A DNA stretch of 64,000 nt from Myxocyprinus asiaticus (Eukaryota > Chordata > Actinopteri > Cypriniformes > Catostomidae). This document shows, in pieces, positions 11,190 through 25,100 of this stretch. Location of the stretch: positions 24,727,880-24,791,879 of the forward strand of contig NC_059379.1 of assembly GCF_019703515.2 (NCBI RefSeq), given 5' to 3'. Below the pieces are notes generated by a model that was given only the letters and a program-made list of their open reading frames with translations, made no database searches and was not told where the DNA came from. Positions within the stretch are counted from its first letter, which is position 1. Every line of letters begins with the position of its first letter. The translations under genes and the position numbers were made by a program.

Positions 11190-14100
11190 GTAAGGTTTTG
11201 GTTGCAACATTTCAAAAATTCCAGCTTCAATTCACCATTATTATAATATGAAATAATTTAATAAATGAGAACAATTTTATTTTAAAATTGTAATAAACAA
11301 ATGTTTTACCTGATAGGAATGTACAAATGCCAAATTAACGCACTCAGTTTACAATCATATACAGCACTGCATACTGACTGAAGGTTTGAATGCATAACAT
11401 AGACAGGTGTGAATACTATTGTGTTAAGACATATGAGCTTTAAAACTGTAAGTATTTTAGGAGTATCCTAAAATACCGGTTGGTCTAGTGACACCCGGAT
11501 TATATTAGGCATATTATTATTTGACAGTTTTGTATTTGCTTGCAATTCTACTCCTATATTTTAGGATTTTTCTCTCCCTTGATTCTAATTTAGTTACAAG
11601 GTATTGTTGAACTACAACTCAAAATGCAGTTTTGAATGTTGCAACGTCAACAACCCAATACTGATGTCTGACAAACACAATTTCTATTCCCAACAGTGCA
11701 GTTTACTAATGCTAACTCACAACAGTTACTGTATATCTCCCAGATCAATACACTGCTTTTAAATATAGATAAACAAATTACTGCTTAAGTGTGGCTTACT
11801 ATACACTATATGGCCAAAAGTTTGTGGACACCCCCTTCTAATTAATGAATTTGGTTTCTCCATTAAATCCAGTAAAGAAAAATCTTAATGTTTCTTTATG
11901 TAATGTCTTGGGCTTTCTGTGCTTCCAAATTTGTCACAACTGTTTGGAGATAGCCCTTTTCTGCTCCAGCATGACAATGCCCCTGTGAATAAAATGAGGT
12001 CCATAAAGAAATGGTTTACTGTGTCTGGCATGGAAGAAATTGACTGGCCTGCACAAAGCCCAGACCTGAACCCCACTGATCACTTTTGGGATGAACTGGA
12101 ACAGCAACTGTAAGTCAGGCCCCATCGACCAACATCAGTTCCTGACCTCACTGATAGGCTTGTGTCTGAATGAAAGCAAATCCCTGCAGCCATGTTACTA
12201 CATACAGTATAGTGGAAAGCCTTCCCAGTGGTGGCTCAGTGGTTAAGGCTCTGGGTTACAGGGGTTCAAGCTCCAGCACCACCAAGATGCCACTGTTGGA
12301 CCCTTGAGCAAGGCCCTTGACCCTATCTGCTCCAGGGGCGCCGTATCATGGCTGACCCTGCACTCGGACCCCAGCTTAGCTGGGATATGTGAAAAAAAAG
12401 AATTTCACTGTGTATGTGCAAACGTATAATGTGTGATAAAAAAAAAGAAAAAAAAAAGGAAAAAAAAAAAGAAAGAGTGGAAGCTGTTATTACAGCAAAG
12501 GGGGAAATTGATGCCTAAGGTTTTGAAATCAAATGTTCATCAAACATATATGGTGTCCACAAACCTTTGGTCATATAGTGTATATTGTCTCTGCAGGATA
12601 ATTCTTCTCTGCCAGGTATTTTGTTGTCTGAAATGTTTCCATATGTATTAAAATAGACAAAATGATTTTTGAGCACCTATCTTTTCCATAAGGAGGTTCA
12701 GTACTTCCAGCCACTAGAGGGTGCAGTTGGAATTTGATAGTTCTGGAGACAATTGTTGTTTGCATATATTATATACAGTACCAATGTCAGTTAACATAAC
12801 TGACCTTGAAGAACTTTCATAATGCAATGGCTTAAATAAGTGAAAATCAAAACCACCCACTGAGCAAAGATATGTCCAAAAGACGTCTTTTGAACATCTT
12901 TGTTGTACATTAAAAAGACATCCCCTGAGGAGCTAGAATGAAAGTTCTTATGACGTCTTTTTATGACGTCCTCTGAACGTCCAATGTTGATGTCCACAGG
13001 ACCTCTTTACAAGGATAAAAATTAGCTAAAACGGGGTCATTGTGGATGACTTTTCAACGTCTTATAACGTCAACTGCAGACTCTTTAAGACATAATTTGT
13101 ACTGCTTCTGAATCAAATAAACAGTCTTACGCTGCATTCAATTAAAACTCACTTTAATTCAAATTTTCATTTGTAGTTGCAAATGTTGAACATCATAACT
13201 ACGCCCAAGAGGGGTCGTAGTCAGATGTCCAGATGCTGAACCTGATTTGCACGTCGTGCAGACATACAGATATGGTCTTGGACCGACTGACGCAATATAG
13301 ACATGATCTACATGTCTAGCAGACATCTCAAGTTTGCTGGGCAGGGAGCCTAGTGTGTAGAACAGCAAAAATAAAAACCAATTAAAGGAATAGTTCACAC
13401 AAAAATGAAAATTCTCTCATTATTCACTTACCCTGATGTCATCCCAGATGTGTATGACTATCTTTCTTCAGCAGAACACAAATGAAGATTTTTAGAAGAA
13501 GATAGACCTCTGTCAGGTCCTTATAATGCAAGTAACGGGTGCCAGCACTTTGACGGTCCAAAAGTCAAATTTAGGCAGCAGTAAAGTAATCTACACGACT
13601 CCAGTCGATTAATTAATGTGTTCTGAAGCAAACTGATATGTTTGTGTAAAAAATAAATCGATAATTAAAACGTTATTAACTTTTAAAAAGCGCTTCCTGC
13701 CAGCAGTTGACACATCACATATCTGTCACGTGATGTAAGCACGTCGGCGAGTCAAGTCAAGTCATTTTTAATTGTATAGTGCCTTTCACAACACACATAG
13801 TTTCAAAGCAGCTTTACAGAAGATCATGCATTAACAGAAGATAAAACTGTAATATCTATAATGTCTTAGAGTCATCATTGTGTATGATTGTGAATTGTGT
13901 TTAAAAATAAGTAATTAAATAATAATTGTATTTATAACCCCAGTGAGCAAGCCGAAGGTGACTGTGGCAAGGAACACAAAACTCCATAAGATGTTGGTTA
14001 ATGGAGAAAAATAACCTTGGGAGAAACCAGGCTCACTGTGGGGCCAGTTCCCCTCTGGCTAAAGGGGTCCGAGTTCACAGGAGAATTCGGAATCGGCACT

Positions 14101-17100
14101 CATTTACAACAGAAGAATGAACATCACGCGAGAGTTTGTCCATTTCAAACAAGGGATGGGTGATACCACTTTAAAAGTCAAATATCGTCGATACAATTGC
14201 TGCTACTTCTATTAAATGTATCTATTTATTTATTTATATTTTTTTGGGGTTGGGGGGGAGGGGGGGATAAAATGGGTAATTTAAAATAGAATTTTTAGTC
14301 ATAATTCAAGTCATTTTGTTTTTTACATCCGGGAATAAAATTATATCAGACCGGTCATCCGGGTATTACGAGTCATTTCCTACTTGTCGTATCACTCAGC
14401 AATATTTACAAGTAAGATAATAAAATAATTTCAACTCAAATCAATACTCCATTTCCATTTAGTTTTTTCATTGGCAAGCAGTCATGTTAGAAGCAGAATA
14501 ATGAGAAGTCAGACTTTAATTTTCGCAAAAGAAACCCCAACAGAACTCAAGCTGTTTGTGGAGACTCTGTGCTTTCCTTTCACATAATTTTAGCTCAGAT
14601 AAATATTTCTTGTCCATTTATTAATTTATTTGATAGGCAGTCATGTAATAAGTGGAATAATTGTCATTTAGTGTTTATCCCAAACTAACCCCCTTCAGGG
14701 TGATACAAGACCCCTCTGCTTCATGTCAGGATTTATATAGCGGTAACGGCGACTGGCTGACTGTACATTATACCTTACTTAATTTTTTTAGCTTTAACTT
14801 TTAATAAGTTAGTACTTAATGGCAAGAGAAGACACACATCCACTTTTATCAGTTTATTGTGAATGCAAAGCTGTACAGTATGTGTATGATGTACAATAAC
14901 TTGCACAACATTTTGTTTAATTTTGTGTTCACAGAAGTTTACACCACTACTACACCATCAAACAAGGACAGTTATACAGAGTTGACAACCAGCACAACAA
15001 CTGGTGTGTGACCACTTAGAGTGGAACTATGAAAATTAATTTACAATTTATAACAACACACAAAACATCTAGGCCTATATATATTTTTATATCAATAAGG
15101 TATAGTTGTTATTTTAGTTATTTTATTTATTATTGATTCTCCCAAACAGTAACTGACCCATGCTATGACTATAATATTTTGGATGAGTACTGGAGAGACA
15201 TACGTCAATATGCCAATTATGGATATGACGACACCCTTGTTGAGTGGTATGGCTGGTATCGAATCTATCTGAACGGAGAACCTGCTCAATTGTCAGAATG
15301 GTTAGTGAGTTACATCACATGTGGTGGTGATACTGCACTATATCTTAATGGTTCTCATCCACGACTTGAAGACGGAGTGGTGACACGTGATGTCTCGGGA
15401 TCTTCCTCCTATGACTGCAGCAGCTACAGGTCCACCCCCATCCAGATCAAAGCCTGTCCTGGAGATTATTATGTCTATAAACTCGTTAAGCCAGAGGAGT
15501 CAATCTACATGCCTTCATACTGTGCAGGTACAGCCTCAACTCTCATTCTCTGATTTTGCCAGATTTGTTTGTGAATTACAATCTTTTTAATGAATGTATT
15601 GTTAGAGCCATAATTTAAATAATTTTAACAAGAAAGATATTATAAAAACAGAAAAAACATTTTAATATACAGTATGTTTAGATGTGTTGAAATGCAACAC
15701 TGTTTGTACATGTTCGTTCAAACATCCCCCTTCTCTTCTGTAACTGGTATGCTCCTTTTTCTAGTTGTTCAGTTAATGAAGAAAAAGTAATATTTTGAGT
15801 TAGAAAGAAAGGCTGAGCAACACGTTTTTTCACAAGGGTTTAACTGAGATAAACAATAGCCGTGAATTTTTGTTTACTGTTTTGTAATTTTGTAAGAATT
15901 CGTTTTCTGAAAACAGGTTAACCTTGATGAAGACCCGATTAAATGCTTTATCTGAAAGAAGAAACAGAATTTTGCTAACACAGTATTAGTGAATGAATGC
16001 TTTTAATATTGGGTCTGTTCCAAAACCTAGTAAGCTGCCTCAACAGGCAGCATTTTAAGGAGTCATAGGTAGGGTGACCAGATTCCTGCTTGTGGAAATG
16101 GGACAGCCCCCTCCCAGCACAAATTAAACGGACATATCTTTACCTAGGCGCAGATCAATGCGAAGTAGAGGGTGCATCCACATCTGTAACTGTTGTCACC
16201 TTTTACTTTTCGCTGGCAGAAATTTTTCTCAGTGTGCGCTTGTCTTTCAAGAGTTTATCGTAAAATGCAGAGCAGTCCAGTCCATAATTAAGACATAATT
16301 AAAAGCATTGCCTTCATGACTGTTACACTGAGTCGAGATTTATCTCTAAAATGCTGTGTTCATTAATGAGAACACATGCTCCACAGATGCAGATGTCCCA
16401 GGCAGGCATAAAACAAACTCCACGACCTTGGCTAAGACTCTGAAGTTGATGGTCTTGCTCTCCAGCTCACAAAAAACGCCTGTCCATCTCTCAGACACAG
16501 CCATCTTGTTCATGTTCCACTCAGTGATGTAATGAGAAACAATGTATTTCACACAAGCCCACTCATCAAAGAGTGTGGTTTCATCAATCAAACTGAGACC
16601 GGGGATTCTGAAGTAGAAGTGTTCGAGGCTGCTCTGAATGTCTTTCCACTCTGGGATTTCTCTCAGTAGGGCCCACTCAAGTTTTTCTTTGTTCTCCAAT
16701 GAGCGGCTCCAATTTTGGAGGTAATCCACCATAGTATTGTTTCAAGAGCTGGACCAAGAGAAAGGAAAAGTGTGTTGCCATGCTGCAGTAACTTCTGATA
16801 GTCCAGCTGCATAAAAGCGAGTACATTGCATATGACAGCTTCAGATATGGTGTGGCCAGAAGAAAATTTCGGATCATACACATTCTTGATCAATTTTGCA
16901 GTGCAGTCAGCACACCGAAAACTATGGCTGTGCACAACAGAATGATAAGCAAAAAGTCCTTCACTTGCATGCACCTGGTCAGATTCGGAACTTTGCTTCA
17001 CAAAAAAATCACTAACAATCGGTGTGGCACACTTACTTTTAGCAGCGTCCACATGCTTTTTTGTATGAAAATGTTGTGCGATGTCGGTGCGGCCTCCATG

Positions 17101-20100
17101 GACGATGGAAAAGCAAGCTCCACAAATCTCACACCTCACTTTAGGCTCTGTCTGTGACTCCTTTTTTAGAAATGTAAACTCTTTTTGAAGATCCTCATTA
17201 AATGTACATGTATGCTTCCTTGACATTTTTCCAGCCGTAATTTAATCTGTGTGCTCTTTCAAACTGACTCTTCAGTCAGTTCACTAACTGGACATCTATT
17301 GATAGGGGATTGTGATTAGATAATTTAATCCAATCATGTACTTCAAATAACACGGTGTGTTTTTATTGGTTTTACAAGCCATTTCCTTGGCTACCTTTGA
17401 TTAGAATACTCACGTGACTGAGAAAGCAGCATAGGCGATAGAGAAATTTTAGAAAAGGGAAAATACGGGACAAAACACAATTTCTTTTTCAGAATAAGTT
17501 GGGACACTAGAAAAAGTGCTTAAATACGGGACTGTCCTGGGAAAAACGGGACGTCTGGCCACCCTAATCATAGGTGCACTCAAGATGTGAAGGCTGTTAC
17601 AAAAGGTCGGTACACTAATTATGCTGCCACGTAAGATAGCTAACATCCTTCGTGTAAGAATCAGAATAAGAATGAGCTTTATTGCCAAGTATGCTTACAC
17701 ACACAAGGAATTAGTCGTGGTGACAGAAGCTTCCAGTGCAAAGAGAATATAAAAAATTTACATATACAACATATACATACAAACATTAGAAATATACATA
17801 TAAACACACAGTATATACATAAACAGTGAAATAAGAATAAAAAATAAGGTACAACAGATAAATATATAGAGGAAACTACAGTAGGGCAATAATGTTGTTC
17901 AAATTTGTTATATACAGATATACAGTTATGTGCAGGTGATTTAATGTATTGTGCAGAAGAGGTAGGATATGTCAAATAAATATAAATGGAATATAAACAT
18001 GAATGAATAGATGAATATGCACATGATTGTACTGCCACAATGGAGAGTATTGGAGGCAATTTCAACTGTTCATAAGGTGAATGACCTGAGGGAAGAAACT
18101 GTTCTTGTTCCTGACTGTTGTGGTGTTCAGTGCTCTGTAGTGCCGGCCAGAGGGCAACAGTTCAAAAAGGTAGTGGGCTGGGTGAATGGGGTCCAAAATG
18201 ATTTTTCTAGCCCATTTCCTCTCTCTGGAGGTTTACAGATCTTGGAGAGTGGGAAGGTAAGAACCAGTAATCCGTTCAGCAGTCCGGACTATCCTTTGAA
18301 GTCTTCTGATGTCTGACTTGGAAGCTGAACCAAACCAGAGAGTTATAGAAGTGCAGAGGACAGACTCAGTGACTGCTGAGTAGAACTGGATCAGCAGCAC
18401 ATGTGGCAGGTTCAACTTCCTCAGCTGGCAAAGGAAATACAACCTCTGCTGGGCCTTTTTCACAGTGGAGTCAGTGTGGGTCTCCCACTTCATGTCCTGT
18501 GAGATGGTAGTGCCCAGGAACCTGAATGACTCCACTGCTGCCACAGTGCTGTTTAGAATGGTGAGCGGGGTCGATGCTGGGGTGTTCCTCCTAAAGTCCA
18601 CTATCATCTCAACTGTTTTGAGCGTGTGCAGCTCCAGGTTGTTTTGACTGCACCAGTGAGCCAGCCGTTCAACCTCCCTTCTGCAAGCAGACTCGTCATT
18701 ATCTTGGATGAGGCTGATGACTGTAGTGTCATCTGCAAACTTCAGGAGCTTGACAGAAGGGTCCTTGGAAGTGCAGTCGTTTGTGTACAGGGAGAAGAGT
18801 AGTGGGGAGAACACACATCCCTGGGGGGCACCAGTGCTGACTGTACATGTGCTGGAAGTGAATTTCCCCAGTCTCACTAACTGCTGCCCATCTGTCAGAA
18901 AGCTTGTGATCCACTGACAGATTGAGCCGGGAACAGAGAGCTGGGTTAATTTAGTCCATAGGAGAGGTGTTAAAAGCCAAACTAAAGTCAACAAATAGTA
19001 TCCTTGCATAAGTCCCTGGTTTGTCTAGATGTTGCAGTATGTAATGCAGTCCCATATTGACTGCATCATCCACCAATCTGTTAGCTTGACAGGCAAACTG
19101 CAGAGGATCCAGAAAGGGTCCAGTGATGTCATTCAGGTGGGCCAACACCAGTCTCTCAAATGACTTCATGACCACAGACATCAGGGCGACAGTTCTGTAG
19201 TCATTAAGTCTTGCAATCTTGGGTTTCTTTGGGACAGGGATGATGGTGGAGTGTTTGAAGCAGCTGGGAACTTCACAGTGCTCCAGTGATGTGTTGTAGA
19301 TCTGTGTGAAGATGGGGGCCAGCTGGTTAGCACAGACTTTTAGACAAGTGGGTGAAACACCGTCTGGGCCTGTGCTTTCCTTGACTTCTGTTTCCGGAAG
19401 TCCCGGCAACAGTTGGTGTTTGTGAAATAAAGGGGGTTTAGGTTTAGGCACTAATTCGGATGAATTTCAAACGCTGCTGACATTCGGTCAGAACTGTGTG
19501 TGATGACACTTATTTGAAGAGAATCACCAGGCAGTTTCCAAGTTCTTTCAATGAGTTTACTGAATATCACTTTGCTGGACATACACGTGTGGTTCTGAAA
19601 CAAATTAACACATTAAATAAACTTAGTAACATTATTATATGTATTTCACAACATACAGTAAATACCGAATTGAATATATAAACAGTACTTTTTATGTCTA
19701 CATTAACTACAAGAACAAATGTATTAATAAAGCATTTAAATGACACTGTTGGGTGGTTATTCTTCATAAGCCCACAAAGTGGCACCACTAAACCATGAAT
19801 AGCACTTATCTGAACACCAGTAGATGTGAACATTATGCAACTGACTGACCATTGCGAAATTATACAATAATCTTCAACACAGCACCTTGGATTGCATGTA
19901 ATCAATAATAAATAATAGTGTGCAATACAGATTCAAAAGTACAGCGAAGCACAATCTTCAGACACTAATAAACATTCTAGATTGAATATTAATGAAGATA
20001 AAATGTTGCTATGATACTGCAGATCAAGCAACTGCTCCTCATTAAGAACAGAATGTCCACTTGACATGCACGCACACCATATCCCAAGGGTAAACTCAAA

Positions 20101-22074
20101 AGTACTGCCAAAAGAACAGTTATTAAACTAACTACACTAGAGTGAATTTAGTGAACTGTTAACTCTCACTTGTAACGTTGAATCTGCTCAACGCTCACAT
20201 ACTGTTTCTGCTTCAAGCACGTGAGGCTGCAGTAACATCAAGCACTCTGATTGGTCAGAATTATCTATCACATCTGAGAATACCTGGGCCTTTTCAACAG
20301 TTTGTCTGAAGTGAAGGTCAAAGCGGGTGTGGGGTGCGAGACTGGGCTTTTCAAATCTACAGTAAAACACATTCAGGTCATCAGCCAGTTGTTGATTCCC
20401 AACAGTGTTGGGGGATGGTGTCTTGTAGTTGGCAATGTATTTCAGGCCACTCCACATTGATGCAGGTTTGTTAGTTGAAAACTTGTTTTCCAGCTTTTCA
20501 GAGTAGCTTCTTTGAGCCATTTTAATCTCATTTGTCAGTGTGTTTTTGGCCTGATTATACAAGATTTTATCCCCTCTTCTGTAAGCATCCTCTTTGGCCT
20601 GATGAAGCTGCCAGAGTTTTTCTGTACACCATAGTTTGTCATTGCTGTATGTTAAATAAGTCCAAGTAGGAATGCACATGTCTTCACAGAAACTGATATA
20701 TGATGTCACAGTTTCTGTGAGCTTGTCCAGGTCGGTGGCTGCAGTTTCAAAAACACTCCAATCAGTGCAGTCAAAACAGGCTTGTAGTTCCAGCTCTGCT
20801 TCATTGGTCCATCTCTTTACAGTCTTAACTACAGGTTTAGCTGATTTTAGTTTCTGCCTGTATGTTGAAAAAACATGAACCAGACATTGATCAGAGAGTC
20901 CCAAAGCTGCTCTAGGGACAGAGCGATATGCATCCTTTAATGTAGTGTAACAGTGATCCAGTATATTTCTCTGGTTGGGCGTGTAATGTGCTGTTTGTAT
21001 TTGGGCAGTTCATGTGTGAGGTTTTCTTTGTTAAAATCCCCAAGAATAATAATAAGTAAGTCCGGGTGTTGTTGCTTTGTGTCTATGATGTGATCGGCCA
21101 GCTGTTGTAGCGCTGTGTTCACGCACGCTTGTGGAGGAATGTAAATACTCACCAGAATAAATGAGGAAATTTCCAGTGGCGAGTAGAAAGGCTTACAGTT
21201 GAGGAAGAGCACTTCTACATTAGGGCAGCACATCTTCTTCAGAACTGTTACATCTGTACATCAACTTGCATTGATGTAAAAGCATGTTCCACCGTTTTCC
21301 CTGATAACGCCATGATGAGATCCGCTCTGAACAGCTGAAAGCCAGGCAGATGTAACACGCTGTCTGGAATGGTTTCACTCAGCTAGGTTTCTGTGAAGCA
21401 CAGAGCAGCAGAGTTAGCAAAGTCCTTATTTGTATGGGTTAGGAAAAGTAGTTCATCTGTTTGTTAGGGAGCGGAGATTCGCTAGATTTATGCTTGGCAG
21501 CACGGTTCAGAAGCCGTGTTGATGCAGTTTGACCAGTGCACAAGCTCGCTTCCCTCGTTTGCGTCTTTTAGTAGCACGCTTGTACGGCACCGCAGCTCCT
21601 CTGACTAAAATGTCCAACAAAACGTCTGAATAATCTAATACCGGTAAAAAATTATCTGGTGTTTGCTGCCAAATATTTAAGGGTTCATCTCAAGAGAAGC
21701 TGATTGAAAAGACATTACTAAACACAGGACAAACAAACAAAAACAGCAAAAGAACTGGAGAGCTCCACACTGAGGCGGCCAACCGTGGCACCATTAGAAT
21801 CACAGATAACCGTAAGGTAAACGTCCTAGTAGGGAAAGTCTTGCAAGAGTTTCATACAACACTGTGTTAACTTAATTGTGTTTATTTGCAGTCCCAAAAA
21901 ACCCTACCCCTTCCCCAAAAACTTAACCCTAACCTTTAACCTACCCCTAAATCTAACCCTAACCTTAATTACAGCAAATGAGACCTTGAGAGAAATATAA
22001 TCTTCTAGAAACAGCCATGCTTCCACGAACAGACAATCCCACAATACACTGTATTAAGCATGATGGAGGACGAA

Positions 22075-22135
<61 letters not shown>

Positions 22136-25100
22136 TTTATTTATATTGCACTTTTCCAAAGCTCAAGGACACTTTATAATCAATCAAATTAATGCAGGAA
22201 AAAAGGCAGTACAACAGGCAGTACAAATTAAATAGTATGAACTCAAGAATAATATCAGAAAAAATAAAGAAATAAAAAATAACAGACAGAGAGAGAGAGA
22301 GAACAGGGAGACAAAATCAGCTATCAGAGGAGTAGTACTGAGAGAAAATGTGAGTTTTGAATGTAGAGAGAGAGGTGATGTCACAAAGAGACTGTGAGAG
22401 TAAATTCCATAGTTTGGGAGCCATGACAGCAAAAAAATCTACCACCAATGGAAACAGGGGATATAATGAGTATGGCTGAGTCAGCAGACCTGAGAGTGCG
22501 GACTAGGGTGAAGGATGAATCAGCTCTGAAAGGTAGGGGTGTGGGCAAAGCCATGAAGAGATTAAAAGGTCACAAGGAAGATTTTAATATAAAAATGGGA
22601 TGAGATAGGAAGCCTATACATTAGGGATTATATAAGATGGGTGTAATATGGGAGCACCGTGAAGTGTGTGTGAGAACTGATAGGGCCTGATATGGTCTGT
22701 GAAGTTGAGGGAGGGGTCAAATGCAACACCTTGGTTATGGATGGTCTTAGTGGCTTTAACCAGGGCTCCATCAATGTTCAAGGAGTAACCAGAGTACCTA
22801 GAAATTAGAGTTTGAGATCCAATAAGCATTATTTCTGTTTTGGTAGGGTTTAGTTTTGTGCTTCAATTGAGGGAAATGTCAGGTATGCGAGAGAACGGGT
22901 GCTTAGATAAATCTGTATGTATATCATCAGCATAAAAGTAATAACAGAGACCATGACAGCAAATTATGTGACCAAGAGAAAACAGATAGATGATGAAGAG
23001 AAGAGGATTAAGGACTGAACTCTGAGGGACACTTTGTGAGAGGGAGGCACAGGAGGATTTATATTGACTTATGGATACATAGTACAGCCTGTCACACAGA
23101 CAAGACCAATAGATGAAAGCATGGAGAGAAGTCCATGGGTTTATCTATCCATCCATACTATCTCCTCAGGATTTAAGCCCCAGAGCACCCACACACAAAT
23201 TTAGGTGGATATATCTCTTAAAAGTGTAGCTGGTGGTTGTAAAGTAACAACACAGGATCCAAAACTATCTTTTTTGGGTTTTATTCTGACAGTTGTTGAA
23301 AAAAAAACAACAACAAAAAAAAAAAAAACAACCGTGGCAGATGGGGGTATATATGAAAAAATAGTAAAATTGAAAACAGAAATGAAATACAAAAATGAAA
23401 TATGGTTCAACGAAATATGGTAGAGGCTAAATACAAATAGGGCATTAGCCTACCCATAAGGTTCAGCATATACTTTCTACATGCTTAAACATGCTTACAG
23501 TATTTCTCACAGTATTTTATGCATTTAAGTACTTGCTTAAATCACTAAAAGCATTTTATGCATTTAACACATGCTTAAATCACTCAAAGAATTTTATGCA
23601 TTTAACACATGCTTAAATATCTCAAAGCATTTTATGCATTTAACACGTTTAAATCACTCAAAGCATTCTATGCATTTAATGCATGCTTAAATCACTCAAA
23701 GCATTCTATGCATTTTAAACCAGGTTTTAAGGACATGTATAACAGTTTTAAACTACAAAATTCTCATTACACATATTTACTTAATAGGAAAAAGCTCTGG
23801 GCTATAAATTATTAAATAAGATATGATTAATTTGAATTTTACAAACCCAGTCCTTGCATGAGCACCAAAACTTGGTCAAACTCCACACGTGCAATCCATA
23901 TGCATCCTTAAAAATGATCCATAACAAACACTCAATTTTAACATACAACTCCTCTGAACACATATTTAATACAATTTAACAACATTTTGTGTAGAATTGT
24001 ATATTTACCCAAAGAATTCTCAAACCATGAACAAAACTGGGAGCTCTCTTGCACAATACATGTTCTCACGTTCTAACCAGCACACGTGTGTAACACGTGA
24101 GTGTGTCGGAAAGCAGGTGAGGTAAAACTCTGGTTATTAAAAGGGCCACGTCCAATTTATGACAAGAGTTAAATTACATGAAATTTCTCCACTTGGCTAC
24201 AAAAGCATTTGCGAGTTGAGTCTCCTGTGAACAGTTTGTATGACTTGCAGAGTTGCTGCCTATGTGGAATCAGAGACTATTTAGCCTGAGACGGAGCATT
24301 CAATAAATCAGAACACCCAATATGGCTGATGTATAAAAGGAAGTCCCCACTACATGTAAAAATGCCAATCAACTTTCAAACATTTCATGCCAGTCAACTC
24401 GAGAACATGCATGCGCATTAGCAGGACCAGACAGAAAAATACCGTTTTTTAGCATGATCTGAGCTAAAGAAGCACAATTTACGATACCATTTTTGTCATA
24501 TTTTACTGCTGATTTGAAATATGTTCTTTGATTGTAATCTTGACCATCCAGTTAGGAGATTTTGGTCTTTCCTCATTCAAGTAGACGAGAGCTGTTCTTT
24601 TATGCTGCCTGTATCCATAGAAAATATCTGATCGGTAGCATTCCCAAGATGCCGGCTGAGTGACTGACTTGCCTTGAATGGGACTTTGTAAGATCATTCC
24701 AAAACGGTCTCCATTTCAGAAGCTGCATTAGAAGCAGCTGCCTATGTATGCAGCAAGACAGCTCACTAGGTTTAAGAATAGACCCAGAAATTGAAAAGGA
24801 ACATTTTGATTGTCAGCTATCTCTAAATTTTAAACAACAGTTTTTGTTTTCATAACAGTCATTTTCTCCAGTCCAACTGTCGACCCCTGCAATAGCTATA
24901 CCAGTCTGGACGAGTCGTGGAGATCCACCAGCAATACTGATTTGGGCCATTCAATGTGTGATTATAATGTCAACTGGAATGGCTGGTATAGACTCTTCTA
25001 TCAGGGTCAGAGTGCTCAGGTGCCTGAGTCATGTGTAAATTATGGATCTTGTGGCACTTATTATCCACTGTGGCTCAATGGCCCTAACCCACAGCTGGAA

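Larger units (their letters stand above)
17650..21870 (-). mobile_element. decayed CR1/L2/jockey-like LINE
   Basis: Read on the minus strand from about 21870 (5') to 17650 (3'). It has an endonuclease part (21233-20937, [10 protein letters not shown]), a connector (20904-20188), and reverse transcriptase parts (19451-18951, [21 protein letters not shown]; 19009-18233, [21 protein letters not shown] and [12 protein letters not shown]). Between about 19450 and 20180 lies roughly 0.7 kb that does not fit the LINE, possibly another insertion. Frameshifts (for example near 18960) and stops show it is dead. It occupies the largest intron of the host gene, in antisense. Confidence 0.85.
16011..24785. 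mobile_element. ancestral DNA element split apart by later insertions
   Basis: Left end GGGTCTGTTCCAAAACCTAG (16011-16030) and right end CTAGGTTTAAGAATAGACCC (24766-24785) are imperfect inverted repeats, followed inward by related GAGCTGCCT / AGGCAGC-type sequence. An uninterrupted relative with the same ends lies at 41165-42294. Between the ends lie a hAT element, two LINE remnants and simple repeats. The simplest reading is one older transposon swollen from perhaps 1-2 kb to 8.8 kb. Confidence 0.6.

Noticed and set aside
22017..22235. Open frames full of YIYIYI on both strands
   Set aside because: Translation of the (TA)n microsatellite.
23609..23815. Frame with repeated KAFYAFN phrases
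   Set aside because: Produced by the 40-bp minisatellite, with no other support.
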